Below, piece after piece: positions 23,204 to 34,996 of a stretch of DNA of 64,000 nt. Source of the stretch: Craterostigma plantagineum. Lineage: Eukaryota; Streptophyta; Magnoliopsida; Lamiales; Linderniaceae. The position numbers and the translations under genes were made by a program. Where the stretch lies: NCBI GenBank assembly GCA_027422505.1, contig JAPQWV010000493.1, positions 1-64,000 of the forward strand. Direction: 5' to 3'. Under the pieces are notes generated by a model. It ran no database searches. It was not told the DNA's origin and saw only the letters and a list, made by a program, of their open reading frames with translations. How positions within the stretch are numbered: the first letter of the stretch is position 1; every line of letters begins with the position of its first letter.

Positions 23204-23785
23204 CTATCCACCTTTCGCGTCTCGGTCGGATCTTTTCGACCCGCTCCGAATCAAAGACCCGAAAACCCTGAAAAATCCGACCCTTTTATCGCCTTCTGCA
23301 CTCTTTGACCCGATTCTCCCGGTGCAAGACACCCTCGGCGAGCTCGGTTCGTAGGGCTGGACGACGGCGGCGGCGGACTTATTCACAGCAGATTCGGATC
23401 GGGTCCTCGACAGAAAGCGACCCGTTTTTATCGTCTTCTTCCTCTCATTCGCTCTGTCGCCGTCGTTATTGCTCCTCTGCAATTTGGGGAGGGCGAGAAC
23501 CGACGACGACGATGCTCCGCCTTGCTTTTTGTTCTGACCCATCGCCGTCGCGGCGGCGGATCTGTGCTGAAAGGAGGAGCTGATGCCGTTCTTCAAGTTT
23601 CGGCCGCGGCCGACGAGCTTCAGGGATGCTTTCCTTTGCATCATTGCGTTGCAGCTGAACCATTCAAGCTCGTTTTCCGCCGGAACGTTGAAGGATTCCG
23701 GCGGCAGATCGGAGGCCGCCGTCGTCGTCGCTTCTTCCGAGGTTGTCTTGTGATCATATTCTGACTTTGGTTCTGAATAATCCAT
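23204..23785 (-). CDS. Plant protein of unknown function, Ser/Arg-rich, 193 aa
   Basis: A single-exon frame starting MDYSEPKSEYDHK and ending GSKRSDRDAKGG. The N-terminal third is acidic and Ser/Thr-rich; the middle is basic (LVGRGRNLKNG, ERKKTIKTGRFLSRTRSES). A short motif SPRVSCTGRIGSKSAE near residues 150-165 recalls a family of small plant proteins that share a C-terminal RVSCxGRVGSK-type signature (At1g67050-like, from memory). No membrane segment, signal peptide or enzyme motif is seen. GC content is higher than the surroundings, as expected for a coding exon. Function unknown; nuclear or cytosolic location is a guess from composition. Confidence 0.7.
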   Translation of the reverse strand: MDYSEPKSEYDHKTTSEEATTTAASDLPPESFNVPAENELEWFSCNAMMQRKASLKLVGRGRNLKNGISSSFQHRSAAATAMGQNKKQGGASSSSVLALPKLQRSNNDGDRANERKKTIKTGRFLSRTRSESAVNKSAAAVVQPYEPSSPRVSCTGRIGSKSAEGDKRVGFFRVFGSLIRSGSKRSDRDAKGG

Positions 23786-25205
23786 GGCATGTATTTAGAG
23801 ACGAAGGGAAGAGAGAAAGAGAGAGAGAGGTATAGAGATAATGGAATGAATTTTCAAAGAAAACATGTGAAATGTAGAATAATCGTAGGTCGAAGATAGT
23901 GACGAGGATTCAATGCAAGCTATTGTTTTTCCCTTGTAAGGACAAATGAGGTTTCAAATGTACAACTTTGAAAGAGATGGGTTCATATATCTTAAGACGC
24001 ATATCATTCAATGATATTTCAAATGAAGACACACGCTGACGTCATCTATTATGAGCATGGTGTCCAAGTAGACAGTTAAACCATAAGTAATCTTATACGT
24101 GTGTGTGTGTAAAGAGAGCAGTAAATACATAATATCATGCTAATTATGGAACTGAATAATGTAAAATTATAGGTTGATTTTATTCATTAACAGTGCTTAT
24201 ATTCTCGGGAAATTTGTCATAAATGCCCCAAGTCCCTTGCTAACCTAGAAGGAAAGAGATAAGCTTAGTTAATTCAAGTTAAACATATTGCTAAGATATG
24301 GTTAATTCTTCACAAATAAAATAATGGAGAAGAAGGGCTTGGGTGCGTTGATGCTGTGCTGCTCACCCTTCTCATCATTACATGTAAGTACTCTTCGATC
24401 CCACAGAAACACACACACACAATCTTATTAGCTTGTTTCTGCTTAAAAATTTTCTGTAATAATCAACAAATTAATAAATAGGCCAATACACAAGACCACG
24501 GCCGTTGAAGCAACAGTTTGTTCAGCGGTTAGCAATCTGTTCGAAGGTTTTTGCCGAGTTCAAACCTGCCAAAAAAGACTTGTTTGAAAGAAGGTTTTCT
24601 CCGAGGGCAATGCGAAAAGGAAGTTTCTTGCTAAATGCATCTGCTCTAAGCCATGCGTTGACCCTCCATGAAATGCTTAGTTATACCCATTGGAAATTAT
24701 TACAGATATAATAAAGATCATCTTTTTAGCTTATTACAATGGATCTTTCTGATAATTGCACATGTAATCAATTGATCTGTCATGATTGTTATGTGTTTGG
24801 AAAGCTTCTCAATATCATGATGCCGTTATTATTATTACACCATAAAGTTGCACAAAATCCCACACATTTGATCTCTTTACACTTTATATTATCTCATTCG
24901 CTGGGAGAATCAAAGGAATGGAACACACTCAGTCTTCGACAGTTCAAGCATTTTTACGACCTCAGCTGGCACAGCCAAAAAGATTAAGGATGTAATAAGA
25001 GAGAAGATACTGTGTACATCAAGCAATCTTACAAATCTCACACAGAGCGAATTGACTTCTTTGATTCCTCCTAATTGTAAGGTTAATCTAGTAGAAACCC
25101 AGCAAATACAGTCTCGATTTGGGCGGTAAACTAAAAACAGCAGATTGTATCGAGATTTCAGCAGGCACTATTGTACAAAGCCCACCGAAAAAAAGAGTAG
25201 CCTTT
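23786..25205. other. Spacer with no confident gene; one tiny spliced reading frame
   Basis: Contains short AG and GT repeats (23814-23830, 24096-24110), and a weak spliced frame of 28 codons (24324-24383 joined to 24482-24508) with consensus-like borders but no recognisable family. 24505-24711 is open on the plus strand but also unrecognised. The right end (about 25010-25205) is probably the hemerythrin-gene 3' UTR. Confidence 0.4.
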
Positions 25206-26623
25206 TTATCCATCGACCATCATGTGATGCATCAGCGATACTCTGACGTTATCGCAGTATCTCTTTATCAGCTCGAAGTAGTTCATAGCCTCTTGCGGGC
25301 AAAGCCCTTCGACGAAGAAACGAAACATGTGTGAGTGAGTCTCTCGCATGATGTCCAGGGACTGCTTCAGCACTTTCTCTTGCTGTGATTTGTTCAACTC
25401 CGTTGCCTCCATTAGAGGCATCAGATCTCTTTCCTCCTCTGCAAAGTGCTGCTTGCAGTTTTCCTGGTTTTGTAATAGCAAATCGATAAGCCATTAAAGA
25501 CAATCTTTTTTCCAAATCAATCCCATTGTAAGTAAGATTTCGACCTTCAGTTTTCGGAGGCGCGAAGTGAGTCGAGATAGAGCTTCTTGGTAATCTGGGC
25601 TGCCTATGTTCATCACACCTATGATCTTAATCTCTTCTTTGATTCCATTCATTATGGGGAGATCTCTTCCGTGTTGCTCGTTCGCCCCTTTGCACAATCC
25701 TGCAATTACATACAAGTCTGCTCAATCAACCTCATTAACAAGATAATGCACCAGTCGGTCAATGCAAGACAAGATGAATATGTATGATTATTACATGACT
25801 GTCACTGTAATAAGATTTGCAGAAGCAAAACTAACAGGTTAGATTATTCGATGAATGAGCAACGCAATTGACGACTCATAAAATGGTAGAGTAGATGAGT
25901 AAGCCCAGAAACAAGAATGCATATTGTGGATCGATGCTTGAAGATGAGTATCCCCTTCAAAATGAAGACGATGAAATCTTTACCTCGATCGGCGGACTCT
26001 AAGATCTGAAAGAGTACGGTCTCCTCCATCTGCGCGTGCTCAACCATCACCTGATAGAGCCACCCATACCTCTTCGCCATCTTCTTCACCTCCATCCTCG
26101 GCGTCCCACGCGCCGGCGTAGAGGGAGCCATCTTGCCGCCGCGAGCCTCCATCTCCTCCGCCCACTCCACCATCTTGTCCAGGTGCCACAGTATGCCCTT
26201 GTGCTGCATAGCCACGACTCTCACAACCACCGGAGTCTTATCTCCGCCGCTCCACCCCCATATACCGCCACCGCTCCCCTTCGCCGCGTCGGCGGAATCC
26301 GCACTAGGCGCAGCGGCGGCCGTACGGACGGGCGGGTGGGGGAATTTGCTGTCCAGGTAAGCGAGGATGTCGTCCACGGACCCCGAGACGACGTCGTTTT
26401 GGTAGACGAGGGTTGGGTTTTGGTGCGTCTCCGAGGGGACGAACTCGGCGGCGACGGGCTTATACTGAAGCGCTAGGCGGACGTGGGAGGTGGCGAAACT
26501 TTCGGCCTGGCCGTAGAGCGTAATCGAAGGAAGCGGCACCGACGGAGGCGGCTTGATGATGACGTCAGACGGCGCGATCTCCGCCGCTGATTTCTTCTCT
26601 GATGTGTCCATACAGTTGCCCAT
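25206..26623 (-). CDS. Hemerythrin (HHE)-domain protein with a thioredoxin-like N-terminal part
   Basis: Three exons (25984-26623, 25545-25699, 25206-25463) join in frame to 350 residues. The N-terminal part, after MGNCMDTSEKK, looks like a glutathione-S-transferase/thioredoxin-fold segment (SFATSHVRLALQYKPVAAEFVP, then VSGSVDDILAYLDSKFP). The rest is helical with the spaced His/Glu pattern of HHE domains: MQHKGILWHLDKMVEWAEEM, VMVEHAQMEETVLFQ, KQHFAEEERDLMPLM and ETHSHMFRFF. Hemerythrin-like domains bind a di-iron centre through His and acidic residues; plant relatives include At3g54290 (recalled). Gly2 and Cys4 after Met1 could allow myristoylation and palmitoylation, so membrane attachment is possible. 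Exact role unknown. Confidence 0.85.
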
Positions 26624-27060
26624 TTACTGGGTTTCGATTTGCAGGTCGAATGAGATTTATCCAAGGTAGAAAGATTCGATCTTTTTTCGCTTGCTTAGAG
26701 CATAAGATAAATTGGCTAACCTAAAGCGAAGGTATTTCCTAGCTGAAACGACAATGAGAGAGTGTAAGCATACGTGTATGTATTGGGTTGAAAAAAGGAA
26801 GAGCATGTGAGAGTGAGATATTGCTTGCTTGATAGAGAAGGGAAAAAAGATAGATAGATGAGCAGCGACTTCACACTAGTAAATAAATGAAAAAAAGCTT
26901 TATGCCATTGATTGTCAGAATGAAATAATGATTTATTATTGTCTGCCGCTTTGTATCGTATATTTACTATTTTCCCTTCCCACAATAACATTTAAAAAAT
27001 GGTGGTGTAGGGGCATCTTGAAGGAAGATGATAAGAATTTTATATGTGAATGTGAGCACG
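26624..27060. other. Hemerythrin-gene 5' UTR and promoter
   Basis: CT- and GA-rich stretches at 26760-26850 are consistent with a leader. No unambiguous TATA box and no other gene. Confidence 0.4.
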
Positions 27061-27345
27061 TTATGTGGGCACATGTTGGAATGACACAATTCGTGTCATT
27101 TCAACATTTATATGTCGTCTTAATTAACACCGTCTATGTGCCATTAATCGACATTTCGGATGTTGATATGGTATATTGATGCCTACATTCTACGTGTCAA
27201 TTACAAAAAAAATCATGTCAATATGCCACATCAGCATCCGATACTAGCACCTAGGCAGTGTTATTTAAGACGTCATAATCTTAGATGTCGACATGGGATT
27301 TCGAAATGGCACGTATCGGTGCCATTTCAACATGTGCCCACATAA
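27061..27345. mobile_element. Short inverted-repeat element (MITE/foldback), about 285 bp
   Basis: The 25-bp left end (27061-27085, beginning TTATGTGGGCACATG) is matched at 23 of 25 positions by the reverse complement of 27321-27345. Further inward, GTGTCATTTCAACAT and GAAATGGCACG also pair partly. There is no coding potential. The superfamily is not certain; the long, near-perfect ends suggest a fairly young insertion. Confidence 0.7.
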
Positions 27346-28649
27346 GATGCATCACATATGGCGAACACCATTCCTGAAATATATATGTCAGTCAATTGTG
27401 AAATAATATCAATAGATAGATCGATCTACGTGATGTTGATGGTCCAAAGTCCAAACATGGATGAGCTCGTGGGTATCCTATGAGAGTCACGTGCCTCTTT
27501 TCTTTGATTTGGATAAGGTAATTTAACTATGGGTACATCTAATCAATGTCTTGTTGGGCCTTAAAAGGCCCAAAACTCTTATCAATAAAGGCCCATGAAG
27601 GTAAGGTAATATGACTCGACGAAGGAGAGGAGCATTTGTCTCATTATGGACTAGTTTTAATCGTTTGTCTTGCTAGTTAGTAGGCATTTGATTTCAATCG
27701 TATGATGAAAAGACAAACTATTCAGACTTACCGATATCATTTTAATCTTGTATACTTACCTTTTTAAAAGAATTGAAAGAAGAGGACGTAAGATATGAAC
27801 CATTAATGCGATTGTATCGTTGAAAAAATTGCTTGGCGCCGGGCAAGTCTACATGGAAATATACATACATAGGGCTTAACAAAGCTTGAACCAAGACACA
27901 TTGGTGACAATGTGAGCATCTATATATGCACCTGAAATTATACGCTTGGTCGAGCACAAAATTAAATAGCTTAAATAAGCAGTATAGTTGAGGAAACATA
28001 TCGTCGAAATTTCGTTCTGCATTTAGGAAATCATCCCGTTTATAATGTTTCTGGGACGGGGAAAATACCGTTAGTGACCTTTCGTTAGGTGACCGTTATA
28101 GTTAGGTAAGATTTTCTGGAAAAGAATTAATGTCGTTGGTAATTAGAACCTGTTAGTTCGGTAAATATGTGGGACGGAAACGCCGTTTTATTAGTAACTT
28201 ATAAGTTCGGTAATAGTTTCGCGACAAGAATACCGTTAACCGGTATATATTTAGTTGCAAACTTCTGTCAAGTTTTATCTGATCTTCCCATATATAAACC
28301 TTGATTGATGTTGTTATCATCCCTGACGAATAACTCTTACCAGTTTCTTGAGAAAAAGTGATGTATATATGTTAAAGCCTATCACACATTTGTTGTAAGA
28401 TGGGTGTTTTTAGCTTATCATTTTGCTTCTTTTGTAAGACGTTAATTGGCTGAGTGAGAGTTTATTGAAAATGGATTGAGAAAACATAATGTAAGAAAAA
28501 CAAGCAAGCATCATAGATAAACATGGTTCACTAACGATGACACAAAGACACGGAAAAAAAAAAAAAAAAAAAAGGAGAAACGGAAATCCAAGTAAAAACC
28601 CTAATAAAACATCAAACCACGGCAGCGCCTTGTAAGAGATCATCATCAC
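27346..28649. other. Spacer with degenerate tandem motif
   Basis: No gene seen. At 28045-28260 a loose repeat occurs at least three times (GGGACGG, a few bases, ACCGTTAgTaAC-like, then TTAGTTCGGTAA-like), probably transposon-derived. A 20-base poly(A) run lies at 28554-28573, near the 3' end of the following minus-strand gene. Confidence 0.4.
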
Positions 28650-29168
28650 TCATTCATCGTCTGAATCATCAACGCCATCCTTCTTCGACTTGCCAGCAAT
28701 TTCCTCCCAGGAAAAGTTCATAAGCTTCCTCGAAACAGTCTTCAAGTCCTCAACAGAGTCGAAAACATCATAGTCATCTTTGTCGGGAAGTCCTATGTAG
28801 AACAAGGGATCATCGCTCCTCGAATGCCTCATGGAAGAAAAACGACCTGACCTTTTTATGGCGCCCTTCAAACCCTCGTTTCTGACGACCCCTCTCTTCA
28901 CCGTTTCTGCGACGACCCTAATAATGCTCTTTCCTTTGTCGTCCTTGGATCTCGCCGGAGCTGATTTTCCTCCTCCGTCGGAGATCTTCAGGCCTGCAGC
29001 AGAAGGGACGACGCCGGCGACCTCCAAGAATTCCGGCGATGATTGTGGGCTTGAAGGGTTTTGCTTGGGAAAGAGCTCTTCTTCTTCCTCGTCTCCATCT
29101 GTTGATGGAGCTTGCTCATTCATCAGGAGATCCTTGAGACTGATATACTTGCTGGGTTCGGCCGCCAT
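28650..29168 (-). CDS. Small plant protein of unknown function, 172 aa
   Basis: Single-exon frame starting MAAEPSKYISLKDLLMNE; this ATG is preferred over an upstream in-frame ATG at 29294, whose leader is AT-rich and hydrophobic-biased. An acidic stretch (DGDEEEEELFP) is followed by a Pro/Ser region, a basic helix-like block (GLKGAIKRSGRFSS) and an acidic tail ending KKDGVDDSDDE. YISLKDLL at the N-terminus and MNFSWEEIAGKS near the C-terminus look like short conserved interaction motifs. No enzyme, membrane or targeting features. I do not recognise the family with certainty. Confidence 0.65.
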   Translation of the reverse strand: MAAEPSKYISLKDLLMNEQAPSTDGDEEEEELFPKQNPSSPQSSPEFLEVAGVVPSAAGLKISDGGGKSAPARSKDDKGKSIIRVVAETVKRGVVRNEGLKGAIKRSGRFSSMRHSRSDDPLFYIGLPDKDDYDVFDSVEDLKTVSRKLMNFSWEEIAGKSKKDGVDDSDDE

Positions 29169-30767
29169 TGAAGGGAGAATCAGAAGCTCGTTGATTAGGG
29201 TTTTCTGCGTACGTTTGAGTATAATGAGAAGCAGCTTAGTAATGGAGTGTTGCATATATAAATAAAAGTATATAACCTCGTATAACGTCCACATTTAGAC
29301 AATATAACTCAAACACACCTTCCATTCAATTAATTGTCACTGCTTATCTGTTGGCATTTATGTAAAAAGAAGGGTATATAGATTCTGCTGCTTTCATCAG
29401 CACATTCACGCTAGTGTGTGTGTGTGTGTGTGTTTCAAAATGTGAGCTTTTATGTGAAATCTTTTCATTTAATTAGCATGGTAATTGTTGAGTATTTTTG
29501 GACAAAATCCCACGTCATATCTATTTGTTGTTGGTGGTAAATGTTGGGTGGGATTTGAATTTAATTGTTTCGAACTTGCAATTGCAGGAATAGTTTCATC
29601 GAAGATAATTCTGAACCTCATTTTCGTCGGCTTTTGAAATTATATCAATGTGCAATTACACAAAGATAACATGAATTGTTGGAATTGATTCGATTTTGCA
29701 GATTTTTGTTGGAAATTGAAAGTTGATGAATCCTTAATCACACATGATATTTTATTGTTTTATTTAGTTTATTGACTCAATTTATAAAAAGGACTTTGGC
29801 TTTTTTGGAAGCTCTATAGATCAAATAAAAAATGCATGAATTAAATAGTCTGATTAGCAGAAAAAAATACATAAGGTAAATAGTTTGATTAAGGAAAAAT
29901 GAGCTAAATAGTAAGCGTAGCGTAGCCCTTTTGAATACTATTAAATGCTACTATTAAATTATTACCAAAGGATACATCAAACAAAAGAATTTAAAAAAGG
30001 TATATTTACACTTCAATACCCAAGAGAAAAAAAGATGTCGTACGTACCATGTCAAAAGAATTTTATATATAGGTATCTTACATAGTATAATAAAGTTTTT
30101 ACACATAACTACTTGTTTACTTGTTAATACCATTTTCCCATCGTTTTCATATATATGTACTAGTATTGTGCACCCACAATGTGGGTTAGTTTTTCATTCA
30201 CACGATTGGATATATTTTCTATTTTTTATTAATAAAAGTGTAAATAACTACCAATTGGCTTGAAATTTTGGTGTAATTGATACACCAAATTAGACCATTT
30301 AGACAGTTTTTAAGTACCCCTCACAATTAATAAATAGTATAGATACGTATTATATCATGTGTTTATGTAGTACCTAATTGTAAAATATAGTGTGATCCCG
30401 ATAAGCATGATGTACCTTTTTTCATTGTATTATATACCAAAATATATTTCTTCAAGATACCTAAATTTATAATAATATGTACCTTCATCCAAATGAGTAT
30501 TTATGTGTAAAAAAAGTCTATTATGTACCTACATACAATTCTGTTGGGGACTGATTTAGTTCAGATTAAATTTTGTTTTTTACTGTTAGATACTTAAGTG
30601 TAATTTCTCTTAAAAAACTAATCCAAAGAAAATAAAATAGTAAATTTGCATAAATTCTTGATTTTTTTTTGTTTTTAAATTTACCAAAGGGGTATATTCT
30701 GAAAAGATATTTCATATTCGTAGTCTCTCATAAATGTAAAAATTGTACCGAGTTTAGTGGATAAAGA
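29169..30767. other. AT-rich intergenic region
   Basis: No gene seen in about 1.6 kb. A (GT)n microsatellite is at 29414-29433. 30140-30540 is very AT-rich with repeats of TATGTACC-like sequence. The PPR4 promoter must be at the right end; no clear TATA was identified. Confidence 0.45.
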
Positions 30768-33700
30768 ATGGACATGAATTCTATCTCCTCGAGCTTACAT
30801 TACTCTCACACTCCACCACCTCTCTCCGCCGCGAAACACCACCACCCCACCGCTACGACTACCGCCGGCAAATTGATACTCGCTTCGAAGCCCTCGCAGA
30901 ACCCTCTGAAATCCACCTCAAAAGCCAGCTTCACCGGTATTCGCCGGCCCACCACTCAACCTCCGTCGGGATCCTCTCAACCACGGCAAAACCCACTCAG
31001 AAATCTCAAAAATCCCGAAAATGATATTGTAAATCCATCACCAAATGTTGCTTTGAGTAATAAGTTGTGGTTGTCTAGTAAACTCTCTCCTCCTCCTCCA
31101 CCACCGCCGGCCGCTAATCTATTGCAGGAAGCACCTGTAGGAGGTGAGATCGATGATGGTCTTCAGGAATGTGTTGGGGAAAATAAAAAAGACGCGGGCT
31201 TTAGGGAAAAGGGCAAGATATTTGTCGGTAATTTGCCTCTCAGGGCGAAGAAAAGCGACGTTTTCGATTTTTTCAGGCAATTTGGGCCAATCAAGAGTGT
31301 GATTCTGATAAAGGGCCACGATAAAATAGAGAGGAATATGGGTTTTGGTTTTGTAATATTCGATGGGAAAACGGCTGAAAAGGCTGCGGCGAAAGCTGTT
31401 GAGTTCGATGGCGTGGAGTTTCATGGGAGAACTTTGACTGTGAAGTTGGATGATGGGAGTAGGTTGAAAGAAAAGCATGGCCAACGTGTTCAATGGTTGG
31501 AGACTGATCAGAAAGTGGATTACAGGTCTCAATGGCATGAAGATAGACAAGGATCAAGGAACGATCTTCGAAAGGTTTTGGATTCACAGCCAGAGAATTG
31601 GCAAGCTGTTGTCAACGCCTTTGAGAGGATTAAGAAGGTGAGTCCTTTTGGGTTTTCGATGTGTTCTTGTTTAGGATTGTTATGCCTTTTGTCGAAAAGT
31701 AATTCAGTAGGTACTTGATCTTCTTACTATACATTTCATAATTGCTCATTTTGGTAGCCGTCTAGAAAGGAGTTTGGAATGATGATAAACTATTATGCCC
31801 GACGAGGCGACACGCATAGGGCACGCGAGATGTTTGAGAAGATGCGTGCCAGAGGAATCGAACCAAACTTGCACGTGTACACGAAGTAAGAGTTATTATC
31901 GTCTTAGTTAACTGTAAGAATCATAACAAAATGTATATGTCTCGATGAAGAGATCAAAAGTAAAAGAAAAGTTTAGCCTCTTTAAGATGCCTTCATGTTC
32001 TTCAAATTCTCTGGCTTCTTATCCATTTACGCATAAGGAAACACGAAACTATTTACAGTGATAAATTTGCATTTTGTCTTTGCTTTCGCTTGTTTCATTG
32101 CTTCAACACTAGTAAAGAGAGTCTATGATGTGCAGCCTCATTCATGCTTATGCAGTAGGAAGAGATATGCCAGAAGCTTTATCATGCGTAAGGAAGATGA
32201 GGGAGGAAGAAATCGACTTGAGTTTGGTAACTTACAGTATCTTAGTCGGAGGATTTGCTAGAACTGGCGACGTTGTGTAAGTCTGAGATGTGCATTTCTT
32301 ATTATATTAGTCTTTATCGAAATTTTCACCTGAACTACATTATCTTTCATTTATATACCAACTAATCTTGATTATAAATTATTTTTATTTCCCAAAAGAG
32401 CTGCAGAACATTGGTTTAAGGAGGCAAAAGAGAGGCTTCCGTCGTTGAATGCAATCATATACGGGAACCTAATATATGCTTTTTGGTATATTCTTGTACT
32501 TATTCGTGTAGTTTTCTCGATCCAGCATATTGGAAAAAGTTATAATTACTAACAAGCTCCTTGATAAGGTCTTCATTTTTGTTTTATGCATGTCAGGACT
32601 TTATATATGCATTCTAATTCTTCAACGTTTTTTCCTCCCATTGTGATATCTATTGTTCTGTTTTCTGCAAATCTAGCCAAGCGTGTAACATGAGCAAAGC
32701 TGAAGCTTTGGTGAGAAAAATGGAAGAGGAGGGAATTGATGCTCCAATAGACATATACCACACCATGATGGATGGTTATACAATGATGAAAAATGAAGAT
32801 AAATGCCTCATGGTTTTTGGTAGGCTGAAGGTAATTGACTGATGTCATACCCAATTATGTTATCGATATGGTATTGATATGTTCTAACACTAGTCTTTGT
32901 CGTAGGAATGCGGGCTTACACCTTCTGTAATAACTTACGGATGCTTGATCAATCTTTATACAAAGGTAGCTTCCATTTACAAGAATTTCAGTTCTTTTTC
33001 GCTCGGGATCGATTTCTTACACGCTTTTTGATCTTTTTCAACAGATGGGGAAAGTCTCCAAGGCGTTGGAAGTCAGCAATACCATGAAACTAGAAGGCGT
33101 AAAGCACAACATGAAGACATATTCGATGCTCATCAATGGATTTATAAACTTGAAAGACTGGGTAAATGCTTTCTCAATCTTTGAAGATGTAATAAGGGAT
33201 GGTCTGAAACCCGACGTTATTCTCTACAACAACATCATACAAGCATTCTGTGGCATGGGAAACACCGAACGTGCCCTTCGTACTATCGATGAAATGAAAA
33301 AGGAGAGGCACAGACCAACTTCAAGAACGTTCATGCCCTTAATTCATTCCTTTGCCAAATCTGGGGAAATGAGAAGAGCACTCGATGTATTCGATATGAT
33401 GAGGAGAAGCGGGTGCATACCCACTGTGTACACTTACAACTCTTTGATTCTTGGCCTAGTCGAAAAACGCCAGGTACTATACAATCATGTTTGACTTCCC
33501 CACAAATTTAATGGAATATTATTCGAATTCTTTGTTTATCTACTCTCACAGATGGAGAAAGCTGTGAGCATTGTAGATGAGATGCTGCTAGGAGGAGTGA
33601 GCCCTAATGAGTACACATACACGATCATAATGCACGGGTATGCATCTTTGGGCGATACTGCGAAAGCTTTCGAGTACTTCTCCAAGGTTAAAAACGAAGG

Positions 33701-34627
33701 GCTCGAACTCGACGTTTATGCCTACGAAGCTCTGCTCAAGGCGTGTTGTAAAGCTGGGAGGATGCAAAGTGCTTTGGCCGTGACGAAAGAGATGAGGGCT
33801 CAAAACATCCCTAAGAACACTTTCATCTACAACATACTCATCGACGGGTAATTGCACGAATTAGAATCTGAAAATGGGGTTATTTCTTATGAACTCTTCC
33901 CTCGTAAATTCTAGTTCCTTTTTGCAGGTGGGCTCGAAGAGGCGACGTTTGGGAAGCAGCAGATTTAATGCAGCAAATGAGAGAGGACATGGTTCAACCC
34001 GATATACACACTTACACATCTTTCATAAACGCCTGCTGCAAAGCTGGAGATATGCAGGTAAAATAATGCTCAGACAATCACCGTCGTAAAATCCTTGCCA
34101 GGAATGTAATAAAGAGAACGTTTTTTCTGCTTTATTTACAGAGAGCTGTAACAACCCTCGGAGAAATGGAAGCTCTAGGGATAAAACCCAACTTAAAAAC
34201 ATACACGACGCTAATACACGGATGGTCTAGAGCTTCCCTCCCCGAAAAGGCTCTGAAGTGCTTCGAAGATCTGAAACATGTCGGTCTAAAACCAGACAAA
34301 GCTGTGTACCATTGTCTGATGACTTCATTGCTGTCAAGGGCCACCATAGCCGAAGAATATATCTATAATGGGATTCTCAGTTTATGCGAAGAAATGGTAG
34401 AATGTGAATTGATTGTTGATATGGGCACGGCTGTTCACTGGTCGAAATGCTTACGGAAGATCGAAAGGTCTGGGGGGGAAATTACTGAGGCGCTTCAGAA
34501 GACTTTTCCACCCGATTGGAATTCGCATCAGATATCGTTTAATTCCATGCCGCCCGAAGTTAGCGACTGCGAAGAAGATGAGAGTGACCGTGATGACGTG
34601 GATGGTACGAGGTTTGATGAGGTGTAA
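30768..34627 (+). CDS. PPR4: RRM-PPR protein PPR4, chloroplast rps12 trans-splicing factor
   Basis: Known family role: PPR4 (maize; Arabidopsis At5g04810) is needed for trans-splicing of plastid rps12 intron 1. Ten exons (30768-31637, 31758-31885, 32136-32276, 32399-32485, 32677-32830, 32906-32965, 33045-33473, 33552-33847, 33928-34057, 34142-34627) sum to 2781 nt, 926 residues, in frame throughout. Residues 1-120 are Ser/Pro/Lys-rich, fitting a plastid transit peptide. The RRM (about 150-228) has RNP2 IFVGNL and RNP1 MGFGFVIF. From about residue 290 there is a run of P-type PPR repeats (for example GIEPNLHVYTNLIHAY, LKPDVILYNNIIQAF, CIPTVYTYNSLILGL). The acidic C-terminus (CEEDESDRDDVDG) follows the last repeat. 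The RRM plus PPR fusion makes the identification strong. Confidence 0.93.
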
Positions 34628-34996
34628 AGTTTTTTGGTTTCATTGCATTCACTTAGTATTGTTCATCTTACAAGATAACATTCGCTAATATATGTATGTA
34701 TTCAATTATTCTTTTAGTCCTATGATCAAGGAGTGGCATTTAACGGGGTAGATTTTAACTAAAATGAATCAACTGGGCATATCTTGTTTATCGGTACATT
34801 ATTCTGTTCTATATTATGAAAGCATATCATACAAAAGCTAATGCTAAACACCTTCAATACACATCACCAATCCATAATATTGCAGAAAGTACACACTAAA
34901 CTTTCTACATCGTTGTTCACCTCGACTACGTAATACCATATATTATAACCGATCCAACATTGACGATGGGTCGACCCACGGAAACGGATCAAATAA
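34628..34996. other. Convergent 3' flanks of PPR4 and the DUF2358-like gene
   Basis: About 370 bp between two stop codons of converging genes. It holds both 3' UTRs; nothing else is seen. Confidence 0.5.

Noticed and set aside
24505..24711. Sixty-eight-codon plus-strand open frame
   Set aside because: No ATG at its start, no similarity recognised, and it overlaps the tiny spliced frame in a different phase.
26036..26476. Plus-strand open frame opposite the hemerythrin gene
   Set aside because: Arg/His-rich translation typical of the reverse strand of a GC-rich exon.
31119..31587. Minus-strand open frames opposite PPR4 exon 1
   Set aside because: Opposite a clear RRM-coding exon; no domain and no splice context.
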